From JASLDZ01 sp038226305 (GTDB lineage Bacteria > Pseudomonadota > Alphaproteobacteria > Caulobacterales > Caulobacteraceae): DNA of 64,000 nucleotides. Shown here piece after piece: positions 44,662 to 53,149 of the stretch (positions within the stretch are counted from its first letter, which is position 1; every line of letters starts with the position of its first letter). The DNA lies in the NCBI GenBank assembly GCA_038226305.1, contig JBBRQN010000006.1, positions 96,590 through 160,589 of the forward strand. The letters run 5' to 3'. The notes under the pieces were generated by a model that did no database searches, had not been told where the DNA came from, and saw only the letters and a list, made by a program, of their open reading frames with translations. The position numbers and the translations under genes are program-made.

Positions 44662-45311
44662 GCGGTGGCCTGACGTGCCACCTGCGCGGCCCGATCGGCG
44701 ACGTGGCGCTGGAGGCGGCGTTCACCGCGGCCCCCGGCATCGTCACCGCGCTCACGGGCGACTCGGCTTCAGGCAAGACCACGCTATTGCGGGCCATCGC
44801 GGGGCTGCACCGGCTGGCGGGCGATGTCTCGCTGGACGGAGAGGTCTGGCAGGCCCGTGGCCGCTTCGTGCCGCCCCATGAGCGTGGCGTGGGCTTCGTG
44901 TTCCAGGAGGCGGCGCTCTTGCCGCATCTCATCGTCGGCCAGAACCTCGACTACGCCGCCAAGCGCTCCGGTGCCGATGCGGCCGAGATCGCCGATGCCG
45001 CCGACCTTCTGGGGATCGAGGCGCTGTTGTCGCGGCGGGTGCGCACCCTGTCGGGCGGTGAGCGGCGACGCACGGCGCTTGCGCGGGCACTCCTCACGCG
45101 GCCCCGGCTCCTGCTGCTGGACGAGCCGCTCTCGGGCCTCGACGCCGCGGGCAAGGCCGCCCTCATGCCCCGCCTGACTGACGTATTCGCCCGGCTGGCC
45201 GTCCCGGTGATCCTGGTCAGCCACGATGCGCAGGAGGTCGAGCGCCTGGCCAAGCGCACGCTCATCCTTCGGGACGGGCGCGTGGAAGAAGTCACCGCCC
45301 CCCGGCGTTGA
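44658..45311 (+). CDS. modC: Molybdate ABC transporter ATP-binding protein, short form
   Basis: 217 aa. Walker A GDSASGKTTLL, signature LSGGERRRTALARALL, Walker B LLLLDEPLSGLD, switch VSHDAQEVERLAKR. The family's C-terminal MOP/TOBE molybdate-binding domain is missing: E. coli ModC is about 350 aa. It starts with a GTG that overlaps modB by 4 nt. No modA follows in this window or lies just upstream. Confidence 0.9.
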   Translation: MSGGLTCHLRGPIGDVALEAAFTAAPGIVTALTGDSASGKTTLLRAIAGLHRLAGDVSLDGEVWQARGRFVPPHERGVGFVFQEAALLPHLIVGQNLDYAAKRSGADAAEIADAADLLGIEALLSRRVRTLSGGERRRTALARALLTRPRLLLLDEPLSGLDAAGKAALMPRLTDVFARLAVPVILVSHDAQEVERLAKRTLILRDGRVEEVTAPRR

Positions 45312-45441
45312 CCGCCGTTGCCGCCGTTTCGGCGAGCTTGCGCTGCACAGGCGGTGCGACCCGAGCAAATGGACCTTTCGCCCCCGCGACACGGTTTAGG
45401 GTTCCCGGCCGCAGCAGAGCGGCAATGTCGAGGAAACACCC

Positions 45442-45714
45442 ATGAAAACGATGATGCTGGCGGTTGCAGCCTGCGCGCTCATGTCCGCCCCCGCCCTGGC
45501 CCAGGAAAAGATGACCACCGGCTCGTCCATGTCGACCGGCGCTATGAGCTCCGGCTCCATGTCCACCGGCGCGATGGACCATAAGGCTATGGCCAAGAAG
45601 CCCATGGCCAAGAAGCCGATGAAGAAGGCCCCTATGAAGGCGGGCGCCATGTCCACCGGCGGCATGAGCTCGGGCGCGATGACCTCCGGCGCCATGACCA
45701 CCGAAAAGAAGTAG
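45442..45714 (+). CDS. Small Met-rich exported protein
   Basis: 90 aa. Signal peptide MKTMMLAVAACALMSAPALAQ, then about 69 residues of low-complexity sequence containing 13 Met, mostly in the setting S/T-G-x-M or K-x-M (SSGSMSTGAM, AKKPMAKKPMKKAPM). One His. It is similar to the MXKDX-type Met-rich peptides of other alphaproteobacteria. Met-rich periplasmic peptides can bind Cu(I) or be protein-oxidation sinks, but no function is shown. It is separated from modC by 130 bp and from the Sel1 lipoprotein gene by 170 bp. Confidence 0.78.
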   Translation: MKTMMLAVAACALMSAPALAQEKMTTGSSMSTGAMSSGSMSTGAMDHKAMAKKPMAKKPMKKAPMKAGAMSTGGMSSGAMTSGAMTTEKK

Positions 45715-45884
45715 GCGCTGCTGGCGGCGGCTCTCCCCATCGGTGTCTTCGGCCGTGCCCCACAAGGCGCAGGCCGGGGTTCGTCTCAACGGTGAGCCGC
45801 CGCCGTTAACCATTCAGCTTGACAGTGCAGTGCGGCGTCGGGCCATCTGTGCGTTAGGTTTTGGTTAACGGCGTGAGGGGGGTC

Positions 45885-47585
45885 ATGCGTCGGCTCCTGG
45901 CTTTGTATGCCGGTGCCGACAGCGGGGGGGCTAAAGGTGTGCGACGCGCCGTGTTGGCGACGTTCGTGGCCTGTGCGGTCATTCCACTGTTGGGCTGCGA
46001 TCAGGGGCACCCCTTCTGGGGGCGTCGGCTGATTCTCGGCGGTGCCTGCCCGCGTCCGGCCACTGGTCTCGTCACCGGCGTGCCTCAGTTCAATCAGCAG
46101 CAGCAGGAGATTCGCCTCCTGCGCCAGCGGGCCTTCCGCGGCGACTTCTTCGCCCAGCTGGAGCTCGGCCGTCGCTACGAGGCCCAGCGCGCCACCGAAA
46201 AGAACCTGGAAGATCCGGTCGAGGCAGCCACCTGGTATGCCCTCGCCCTCGCCAACAGCCAGGGTTACGACCCGATCTCGGCCCGCCTGTCTCCGAATCG
46301 CGGCCAGCGCTCGTGGGCCGATCGTCTGCGCGCCGCCGCCCACTTCGACGACTGCCGCGCCTTCGAGCGGGGCGATGCGTACGCCGCCCTGAACCGGCTC
46401 CTGAACCACATGAGCTCCGAAGAGCGCGACAAGGTTCGCGACCGGGCCATCTACGTCATGTCCACGCAAGGGGCGGACGGCTTCCGCGCCCTTGCCCGCC
46501 TGCACGACGCCGCCTTCGGCCCGTATGGCGAGCCGCTCGACAACGTGCAGGCCCTGTTCGCCGCCCGCACCGACGGCCCCGGCGCACCGCCCGCGATGGG
46601 CCTGTTCGTGCGCAACGACGTGGACGCCTACCTCTACAACTACCTCGCCGCCCAGACCGGCGACGTGGGTGCCTACGTGCTGATGAAGGACTTCGAGCGC
46701 GGCGCCCCGGAGCGTTCGGGCTTCTCGAACCTCGTGGAAACCAAGGCCGACCGCTGGATCCCGCCCTACGAGTTCTATCCGCCGGAATCGCCGCAGTCGG
46801 GCGTGCCGCACACCGATGAGAGCTTCAGCCAGAGCGAGGCTGCCGATTTCGCGCAGAACCGCATCCGCGAGCTGCCATTCGTGCACATCGCCGAGGCCCT
46901 CAGCTACCTGCGGGTGAGCCCCAAGCCCTGGGGCGACGAAAGCCACGCGCCCAAGTCGGAAGTGATGAGCTTCCAGGCCATGCTGGGCCGCCCGCAGACC
47001 GGGTGGCTGACGCCGCTCGAGAAGGTGCGCACCATCCAGTACGCGGCGGTGAATGGCTCGTCCAAGGCGCAGCTGGTGCTGGCGGTCATGTATGCCGAGG
47101 GCGTCGGCGTGGTCAGCGACTACGCGCGCTCGTTCCACTGGTTCGAGGCCGCCGACCGGCAGGGCTCGGGCGAGGCCAAGTTCGCCATGAGTCAGTTCTT
47201 CTCTCTGGGCGTGCAGGGCGTGGCCGACCAGGATAAGGCCAAGGCCGTCGTCTACCAGGTGGATGCGGCGCTCTCGGGCTTCCACCCCTCCACCGATCGC
47301 CTGCAGCAGATACTGCAGCGCATGAACCGGCGACGGTTCGGCGGTGGCTTCGCCTACGGTCGCGGCGGGCCGTGCTGCCAGAACGGGCCGGGCTTCGGCG
47401 GGCCTTCGGGCTATGGCGGGCCGCCCCCCGGATACGGCCAGGGCTCGCCCCTGGGCGGTGTGGGCGACGTGATCATCTCCGGCCCCGGCCAGCCCAACGG
47501 CCCCGGCTATAGCCCCGGCCCCGGCTATTCCAGTTCCCCGGCGTATGGCCCCTATGGCCAGCCGCCCGCATACGGAAGGCGCTAG
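45885..47585 (+). CDS. Sel1-repeat lipoprotein with Gly/Pro/Tyr-rich tail
   Basis: 566 aa from the ATG at 45885. The N-terminus has a signal with a lipobox, ACAVIPLLGC, Cys38, so a lipoprotein. Sel1-like repeats are seen near residues 80-130 (GDFFAQLELGRRYE ... DPVEAATWYALALANSQG) and 395-465 (SKAQLVLAVMYAEGVGVVSDYARSFHWFEAAD, then GSGEAKFAMSQFFSLGVQG). Residues 490-566 are Gly/Pro/Tyr-rich (GYGGPPPGYGQG, GYSPGPGYSSSPAYGPYG). It stops 2 nt before the beta-helix gene. Sel1 repeats act as protein scaffolds; this one probably assembles or tethers the neighbour at the envelope. Confidence 0.8.
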   Translation: MRRLLALYAGADSGGAKGVRRAVLATFVACAVIPLLGCDQGHPFWGRRLILGGACPRPATGLVTGVPQFNQQQQEIRLLRQRAFRGDFFAQLELGRRYEAQRATEKNLEDPVEAATWYALALANSQGYDPISARLSPNRGQRSWADRLRAAAHFDDCRAFERGDAYAALNRLLNHMSSEERDKVRDRAIYVMSTQGADGFRALARLHDAAFGPYGEPLDNVQALFAARTDGPGAPPAMGLFVRNDVDAYLYNYLAAQTGDVGAYVLMKDFERGAPERSGFSNLVETKADRWIPPYEFYPPESPQSGVPHTDESFSQSEAADFAQNRIRELPFVHIAEALSYLRVSPKPWGDESHAPKSEVMSFQAMLGRPQTGWLTPLEKVRTIQYAAVNGSSKAQLVLAVMYAEGVGVVSDYARSFHWFEAADRQGSGEAKFAMSQFFSLGVQGVADQDKAKAVVYQVDAALSGFHPSTDRLQQILQRMNRRRFGGGFAYGRGGPCCQNGPGFGGPSGYGGPPPGYGQGSPLGGVGDVIISGPGQPNGPGYSPGPGYSSSPAYGPYGQPPAYGRR

Positions 47586-47587
47586 GC

Positions 47588-49390
47588 GTGAAGACGACCC
47601 GTCTCGTACTGGCGGCGTCTGCAGCCGCGATCCTCGGCTCGGCCGCGACGCCCGTGGGCGCCATCCCCGATACTTCGGCGGCGGCGCGCATCGACCAGCA
47701 GATCAAGCCGAAGCTCGGCGCGATCCTGCGTCCGCCGCTGCATCACTACAGCCCGTGGCGCCCCCGCTGGCGCTATGGCCGCTGGTGGAACCCGGTCTAT
47801 CGCAACAACCGCTGGTGCTACGACTACGAGACCGACCCGGCCTACGCCAACGTGGTCGATGAATACGGTCGGCCCGACCAGTATCCCGGCTACGACCCCT
47901 ATGGCGGCGGTTATTCCTCCGGCGGCTATTCCACGGGCGGCTATCCCTCGCAGGGATACGGCAGCTACGACCCGTCGTACGGCCAGGGCGGTTACAGCCA
48001 GGGCGGCTATGGCCAAGGCGGTTACGGCCAGGGCGGTTACGGCGGCTATCCGGGGATTCCCGGCGCGATCTACACGGGCCCGGTGCTCGGCCCGTCCTAC
48101 AGCGTGGGCACCGGCCCCCTGCCCGGCGGCGGCTATGGCGGCGGCGGCTACGGCGGCGGTGTGGTCATCAAGGACGGGCCGCCCCTTCCCATCGTCTACG
48201 ACGGCCCCTTGAGCCTTCGGGTCGACTGCGGCTCGGGCCACGACGGCATCTCGCTGCGGGAAGCCACGCGCCAGATCGGCGAGGGCGGCACCATCTACGT
48301 CCGCGGTTCCGGCGGCACCTGTGCCGAGGGCATCGAGGTGGATCACTCTATGTCCATCGTCGGCGAAGGCCGCGGCGCGTTCGATTCCGGCCAGAGCGGC
48401 CCGGCGATCATCAGCGCGCGGCAGGGCGGCCCCTGCGTGCGCGTGCTCCCCGGCGTGAAGCGCTTCGAGATCCGAGACATGGTGCTGGAGGGCACCAAGA
48501 GCGGCAAGAGCGCCTGCGTGCAGGCCTGGGGCGCCGAGATGGCCATCGTGCGCACCTCGATCCGCTACGTGGGCGACGGCTGCGGCGTGTACGCGGGCGG
48601 CGGCCGCCTGATCCTGAAGGACACCGAGGTCGACGCCGACACGCCTGACGTGGCGGTGCTCACCGAGGGGGCAGAGTTCACCGCCGACCACGTGCGCATC
48701 CGCACCCGCGGCACCGGGCTCGACCTGAACCCCGGCGGCCGCGGCGGCGTGCATCTGGACGGCGTGACCGTGCTGACCGGCGGCGACGGCGCCCCCCGGG
48801 GCGAGCTCGGCGTGATCGTGCGCAACGGTCGCGGCGAGACTGACCTGCGCCACCTGCGCGTGGAGGGCTTCCGCACGGGTGCCTGGCTCGAGCGGGGCGG
48901 CCAGGTTTCCATCGTCTCGGCCTGGATCGGACGCACCCAACTCGGCGTCGTGTCCGAAGGGGCGGACCTGACCCTGCAGGACTCTGTGATCGCGGCGCAG
49001 GAGGTCGGGGTCTATGTCATCGCCGGCAAGGCGCTGGTCACCCACAACCGCATCCTCGACTTCACCGACGCCCCCATCGACGTGGATCGCTTCGGCGACG
49101 TGACGGTGGAGGAGAACTGGATCTACCCCCGGGGCGGCTGCGGCGGCTTCGGTTCGTGGAAGAACTGGTGCTCGGGCCGGGGCGGCTTCGGCCTGCACGC
49201 CAGCGTCGACGTCAGCCTGTCGTTCGGCTGGGAGGGCGCCGGGTTCGACTATCCGGGCGGCTATCAGCGCGGGTCCGACAAGGGCTTCGACTGGCGTCGC
49301 AGCGGTGGCGGTCGCGGTGGCTTCTCGGGCCACGACTATCGCCCGCCCCGCTCCGTGGCTCCCGACCGGCCCATTCCGCCCAAGCCCTGA
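47588..49390 (+). CDS. Exported right-handed beta-helix protein with Tyr/Gly/Gln repeats
   Basis: 600 aa from a GTG. Signal peptide MKTTRLVLAASAAAILGSAATPVGA. Residues about 50-200 are Trp/Tyr/Gly-rich low complexity (RWRYGRWWNPVYRNNRW, then GGYSSGGYSTGGY and four GQGGY/SQGGY units at residues 132-151). From about residue 205 there is a right-handed parallel beta-helix: LREATRQIGEGGTIYV, repeated IVG, VRVLPGVKRFEIRDMVLEGT, GVYAGGGRLILKDTEVD, and a run of G-V-V turns up to about residue 500. The C-terminus is Gly/Arg-rich. Helices of this fold often bind or cleave polysaccharide, but no catalytic set is recognisable. It is coupled to the Sel1 lipoprotein gene. Confidence 0.8.
   Translation: MKTTRLVLAASAAAILGSAATPVGAIPDTSAAARIDQQIKPKLGAILRPPLHHYSPWRPRWRYGRWWNPVYRNNRWCYDYETDPAYANVVDEYGRPDQYPGYDPYGGGYSSGGYSTGGYPSQGYGSYDPSYGQGGYSQGGYGQGGYGQGGYGGYPGIPGAIYTGPVLGPSYSVGTGPLPGGGYGGGGYGGGVVIKDGPPLPIVYDGPLSLRVDCGSGHDGISLREATRQIGEGGTIYVRGSGGTCAEGIEVDHSMSIVGEGRGAFDSGQSGPAIISARQGGPCVRVLPGVKRFEIRDMVLEGTKSGKSACVQAWGAEMAIVRTSIRYVGDGCGVYAGGGRLILKDTEVDADTPDVAVLTEGAEFTADHVRIRTRGTGLDLNPGGRGGVHLDGVTVLTGGDGAPRGELGVIVRNGRGETDLRHLRVEGFRTGAWLERGGQVSIVSAWIGRTQLGVVSEGADLTLQDSVIAAQEVGVYVIAGKALVTHNRILDFTDAPIDVDRFGDVTVEENWIYPRGGCGGFGSWKNWCSGRGGFGLHASVDVSLSFGWEGAGFDYPGGYQRGSDKGFDWRRSGGGRGGFSGHDYRPPRSVAPDRPIPPKP
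47981..48040 (+). repeat. 15-bp tandem repeat inside the beta-helix gene
   Basis: Four head-to-tail units close to GGCCAGGGCGGTTAC at 47981, 47996, 48011 and 48026 encode GQGGY, SQGGY, GQGGY, GQGGY. A fifth partial unit (GGCGGCTAT) follows. Copy number may vary between strains by slippage. Confidence 0.85.
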
Positions 49391-49551
49391 TCGGGCGCGG
49401 TGACCTCACCGCAAGCCCAGCTCCCAAGCCGCGTCGCCTGAACCAACGCCCCCTGTGCGCGTTCGATCTGCGTGCAACCCCCCGGTTGCGCCTCGGACAC
49501 ACGCGCCTCATCGACCTCCCGCGCGGGGCCGGGGCGAAAGGAGAACTCGCG

Positions 49552-49881
49552 ATGATCAAGACCCTTCTGACCACCACCACGGCCTTCGCCCTGATGACCG
49601 GCATGGCTTTCGCCCAGTCCACCACCGCCACCCCGGGTACCATGCCTGCCACCACCGGCATCGGCGGCACCACCCAGAACGTGGCGCCCGCGTCGACCAT
49701 GCCCATGCCCGCGCAGACCACCGGCACGATGCCCATGCCGGCCACCGCCACGCCCCCAGCCATGCCAATGGCCATGCCCGCCACGCCCACGATGGTGGCC
49801 AACACCCCCGCGGGCGATGCGCCCGCCAGCTATCCGCGCTGCACCAAGCGAGGCCAGGATCGCTGCAAGTCCATGCGCTGA
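49552..49881 (+). CDS. Small Met/Pro/Thr-rich exported protein
   Basis: 109 aa with a signal peptide MIKTLLTTTTAFALMTGMAFA. The mature part is disordered and rich in Met (10), Thr and Pro (STMPMPAQTTGTMPMPATATPP, AMPMAMPATPT), then a short basic end with two Cys (YPRCTKRGQDRCKSMR). An AAAGGAG ribosome site precedes the ATG. It follows the beta-helix gene by 162 bp and is terminated by a clear hairpin. Its composition is like the Met-rich peptide at 45442, the two bracketing the Sel1/beta-helix pair. Confidence 0.75.
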   Translation: MIKTLLTTTTAFALMTGMAFAQSTTATPGTMPATTGIGGTTQNVAPASTMPMPAQTTGTMPMPATATPPAMPMAMPATPTMVANTPAGDAPASYPRCTKRGQDRCKSMR

Positions 49882-49920
49882 TCAGCGGCGAAGCAGGCCT
49901 TCGCGAACTGATCGAGCTTC

Positions 49921-49947
49921 GCCCCGCAGGTTCGCCTGCGGGGCTTT
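49921..49947 (+). terminator. Intrinsic terminator after the Met-rich exported protein gene
   Basis: A perfect 10-bp stem GCCCCGCAGG/CCTGCGGGGC around a TTCG loop is followed by TTTG. It lies 40 bp after the stop codon. Confidence 0.85.
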
Positions 49948-49959
49948 GTCGTTGATGCT

Positions 49960-50829
49960 CTAGACCAGCGCCCGGCCCGTCATCCGCTCCAGCGCGCGCA
50001 AGGGCGAGCGGTCGGGGTCGTACATAGCCTCCACCGGCAGGAGGTAGGTCTGCTCGAAGGCATGCTGCCCGGCCAGGGCCGCGTGCAGGGAGCCGTCGGT
50101 GTAGACGATCCAGCTCGAGCCTGAGGGAAATGCCACCCGCGTCCTGGCCGCCGCCGCCTGCCAGGCATCGTCCAGCTTGGCGGCATCGTGCAGTTCCAGC
50201 ATGGCCTGGTCGTAGGCGGTGCGGCGGCCGCGGGTGATCTTCAGCGTCTGCATCAACGCACGAACCGACTCGCTCCTGCCCTTCAGCCGGTCTGAGAGGC
50301 CCCGCGCGAAGGTCTCGAAATCGTCGTTGCCCACCTCCCACACCCGGTCGCGCCCCTTCGGGTCCACGTTGGAGAACACCCGCAGGATGCGGCGGCCCTG
50401 CACGGGGCTGGAGGGGAAGGCATCCACATGCAGGCGACGGTCGTCCTTGCGGGGCGACAGGGCGCGGCTGTCCACAGCCCCAGGGCGAAAGCTCGTGCGC
50501 CGCCGTTGCAGGGAGCCGGAGTAGCCCGGCAGGATCGCGCCGATCAGCCCCTCGGCGAACTCGGCATAGCGAGCGATCATCGCCCCCATCGCCTCGCGCC
50601 GCGCCCCTTCCAGGAGCGAGCCCCCCACCTCGCCCGAGGCGGGATCGAGGCTGACGTTCTTCGACTTGGGAGCCAGAACGGCGGGGTCGATCAGGTCGCG
50701 CTCGCCGTCCCGCACGACGAAGGGCGTCTGCGGCAGGAGGATCAGGCCCCCGCCCTCCAGCACCGCGGCCGCCCGCGGCCGCTCCGGCGCAGGGCCAAGG
50801 TCGGCGCCCAGGGTGAGAAGATCAACCAC
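49960..50829 (-). CDS. kdoO: Kdo hydroxylase (Fe(II)/2-oxoglutarate dioxygenase family)
   Basis: 289 aa. Kdo hydroxylases add a 3-OH to Kdo in lipopolysaccharide. The family segment RRLHVDAFPSSPVQGRRILRVFSNVDPKGRDRVWEVG is clear and supplies the metal ligands His134 and Asp136; the second His is probably His256 (LAGQHAFEQTYLLPVEAM). Absence of a signal peptide places it in the cytoplasm, acting on lipid-linked Kdo. The preceding gene on the strand, 11 nt upstream, encodes a small protein of unknown function. Confidence 0.86.
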   Translation of the reverse strand: MVDLLTLGADLGPAPERPRAAAVLEGGGLILLPQTPFVVRDGERDLIDPAVLAPKSKNVSLDPASGEVGGSLLEGARREAMGAMIARYAEFAEGLIGAILPGYSGSLQRRRTSFRPGAVDSRALSPRKDDRRLHVDAFPSSPVQGRRILRVFSNVDPKGRDRVWEVGNDDFETFARGLSDRLKGRSESVRALMQTLKITRGRRTAYDQAMLELHDAAKLDDAWQAAAARTRVAFPSGSSWIVYTDGSLHAALAGQHAFEQTYLLPVEAMYDPDRSPLRALERMTGRALV

Positions 50830-50840
50830 CCGCCGCGCCC

Positions 50841-51191
50841 TCAGGACAGGGCGGAGATCAGGCTGTCGAGCGCGTGATCCACGCCGGTGGCCGAGCGCCG
50901 CGCGCCCTCGAACGTCTCGGCGAAGGCATCGTGGCGCGAGGGCGCACCCTCGGGCGAAGCGGGCAGGAGGTCGGGCGTGAGCAGTTCCATCGCCCGGCCG
51001 TCGGTGCCGCAGATCAGCACTTCGTGGTCGGGACCGCCGGCCGCCTCGCCGATCTCGATCACGAACTCCCCGATCTTCGACTGATAGCGCCCCTCATGCT
51101 CGGTGGCAGCCCAGCTGAGCCCGCGCGCCAGCGTCTTGGCATGCAGGCGCTCGACGAAGAGCGCATCGCGCGAGCGATCAAGTCCGGCCAT
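50841..51191 (-). CDS. Small protein of unknown function (116 aa) beside kdoO
   Basis: No signal peptide and no membrane segment. It contains an acidic beta-rich middle (EGRYQSKIGEFVIEIGEAAGG, HEVLICGTDGRAMELLTPDLLP) and helical ends. I do not recognise a family. It ends 11 nt before kdoO on the same strand and is probably co-transcribed with it, so a role with LPS modification is possible but not shown. The ATG at 51191 has only a weak ribosome site. Confidence 0.6.
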   Translation of the reverse strand: MAGLDRSRDALFVERLHAKTLARGLSWAATEHEGRYQSKIGEFVIEIGEAAGGPDHEVLICGTDGRAMELLTPDLLPASPEGAPSRHDAFAETFEGARRSATGVDHALDSLISALS

Positions 51192-51285
51192 CAGTCATGT
51201 CTCCGCGAGGTTGTGGGAACCTAGGTAGAGAAAGATGGTGAAGGAAGGGCGCATCCCTGCGGCCCGTGGGCGCGCCGCCCCGCCC

Positions 51286-52965
51286 CTACTTGCGTTCCGA
51301 TGCGGAGGCGTCCCTCGCGGCTTTGAACTCGGAGCCCGGCTTCCACTCGGGCCACTGGCGACTGTTGGCGAGCTGGCGGCCGAGCTTGTAGATCAGGCCC
51401 ACGTCGATGGCCTGGCCGCGCATGTCCCAGCTGGGGCTCCACTGGTCTGCGGGCTGGTGATAGCGGTGCTCGACATAGTCCTCCTTGCCCTTGCGACCGG
51501 CCGCGACGCCGCCGGTATAGAGGTCCATGCCGCTCTCGATGGAGAGGGCGGGCACGCCGCGCTTGGACATGGGGAAGTGATCCGAGCGGTAGAAGTGCCC
51601 CGCCCCCGGCTCCTGATCCGGCGTGAACCGGCGGCCTTCCTTCTGCGCGGCGGCGGCCAGCATGTCTTGCAGCTCGCCTTTGGAATCGCCTGAAACGCTG
51701 ATGTCGCGCGCCGGTCCGTCCGCCGTCAGGGCGTCGGTGTTCAGCATCGCGACCGTCTTGGCCAAGGGATAGAGCGGGTTAGAGGCGTAGTATTCGGTGC
51801 CCAGAAGCCCCTGCTCCTCCGCCGTCACGCTCATGAACACGATGGTGCGGTCGGTGCGGGGCGCGTGGGCGTAGACCCGGGCCAGTTCCAGCACGGCGGC
51901 CACGCCGTCGGCGTTGTCGATGGCGCCGTTGTAGATCTTGTCGCCCTTCGCATCAGGCGCGCCGATGCCCAGGTGATCCCAGTGCGCGCTGTAGAGCACC
52001 ACTTCGTTCGGGTGGCCCTTGCCGACGAGCTTGCCCGCGATGTTGTGGCTGACGATCTTTGAGCTCTTCACGTCGTAGTCGGCAGAGAAGGTCGCGCCCT
52101 TCAGCTCCACGGGGGTAAAGCCTTCCGTCTGCGCCCGCTTCTTCTGAGCCACGAAGTCGAGGCCCGATTTGCGAAACAGGTCCACCGCCAGATCGCGCTG
52201 CATCCAGCCCTGCAGGAGTGGGTGCGACTTACCCGGATCGTCGCGCACGATGTCGAACTTCACGCCGGAGTTGGAGTTCTTCACCGTGTTCCAGCCGTAA
52301 CTGGCGGGGTCGGTCTCGTGCACGATCAGCATGCCGATGGCACCCTGGCGTGCGGCCTCCTCGTACTTGTAGGTCCAGCGGCCGTAGTAGGTCATGGCCT
52401 TGCCGCCGAACTTGCCGGCGGTGGGCGTCTCGAAATCCGGGTCGTTGATCAGGACGACGGCGATCTTGCCCTTCAGGTCCACGCCCTTGAAGTCGTCCCA
52501 GCCCACCTCCGGCGCCTTAACGCCGTAGCCGACGAACACCATCGGGGCGTCCTTGATGCTCACGTGCGCCACGGGCACCAGCGTCTGCACCACCGCCTCT
52601 TGCGTCTGCGTCAGGGCCTGGGTGGCGCCGCCCGCGGTGAGCGACATCTTCACGGGGCCCGTCACCTCAAAGCGCGCGAGGGGCACGTCCTGCGTCCAGC
52701 CGCCGTTCGATCCGCCGGGGCTGAGCCCCGCGGCCTTCATCTGTTTCACCACGTAGTCGATCACCTTGCCCTCGGCAGGCGTGGCCGGGCCGCGACCCTC
52801 GAAAATGTCGTCGGACAGGACCTTCACATGCGCCGACAGCCGGGCCGGATCGACGGGCGTCGCGGGCAGGGCGGCGGCGGCAGCCCGAGGCACGGCAGGC
52901 TTTGCAGCCCATGCCGGCGATGTCGCGACCGTGGCGAGAAGGGCGAGAACGAGGGCTTTGGTCAT
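51286..52965 (-). CDS. M28 family metallopeptidase, exported
   Basis: 559 aa with a signal peptide (MTKALVLALLATVATSPAWA). Zinc aminopeptidase: SAHWDHLG (His ligand), NGAIDNADGVAAVLELARV (bridging Asp), TAEEQGLLG (catalytic and ligand Glu), then D and H ligands in SHDF-type region, and a PA-type insert near residues 160-260 (FVGYGVKAPEVGWDDFKGVDLKGKIAVVLIND). It probably trims peptides in the periplasm. The ATG at 52965 is chosen before the signal peptide; the open frame to 53025 is discarded. Confidence 0.93.
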   Translation of the reverse strand: MTKALVLALLATVATSPAWAAKPAVPRAAAAALPATPVDPARLSAHVKVLSDDIFEGRGPATPAEGKVIDYVVKQMKAAGLSPGGSNGGWTQDVPLARFEVTGPVKMSLTAGGATQALTQTQEAVVQTLVPVAHVSIKDAPMVFVGYGVKAPEVGWDDFKGVDLKGKIAVVLINDPDFETPTAGKFGGKAMTYYGRWTYKYEEAARQGAIGMLIVHETDPASYGWNTVKNSNSGVKFDIVRDDPGKSHPLLQGWMQRDLAVDLFRKSGLDFVAQKKRAQTEGFTPVELKGATFSADYDVKSSKIVSHNIAGKLVGKGHPNEVVLYSAHWDHLGIGAPDAKGDKIYNGAIDNADGVAAVLELARVYAHAPRTDRTIVFMSVTAEEQGLLGTEYYASNPLYPLAKTVAMLNTDALTADGPARDISVSGDSKGELQDMLAAAAQKEGRRFTPDQEPGAGHFYRSDHFPMSKRGVPALSIESGMDLYTGGVAAGRKGKEDYVEHRYHQPADQWSPSWDMRGQAIDVGLIYKLGRQLANSRQWPEWKPGSEFKAARDASASERK

Positions 52966-53149
52966 GCTGTCCGGGGGTCGATGGCGGGCGTTGCCGAACC
53001 GTAGCCGCACCCTGCGCAGGTGCAAGCCGCGACCATCTGAACATCGTTTCGGAAACCGCTCGCAATGGATCGCGCGGTCGTTATATGAACGTCACCAATG
53101 TACCGCCCGGTCGAAAGGCCGGGCGCCGCCGTATCTGGAGCCAAGTTCC

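Noticed and set aside
45806..45868. CtrA-like sites (TTAACCAT at 45806 and TTAG-N7-TTAA at 45854) before the Sel1 lipoprotein gene
   Set aside because: The second has a mismatch and the first is a half-site; such short motifs occur by chance in AT-richer spacers.
47582..49333. 583-aa minus-strand open frame opposite the beta-helix gene
   Set aside because: Low-complexity Ala/Gly/Val shadow of the repeat-rich gene on the plus strand, with no signal peptide or family match.
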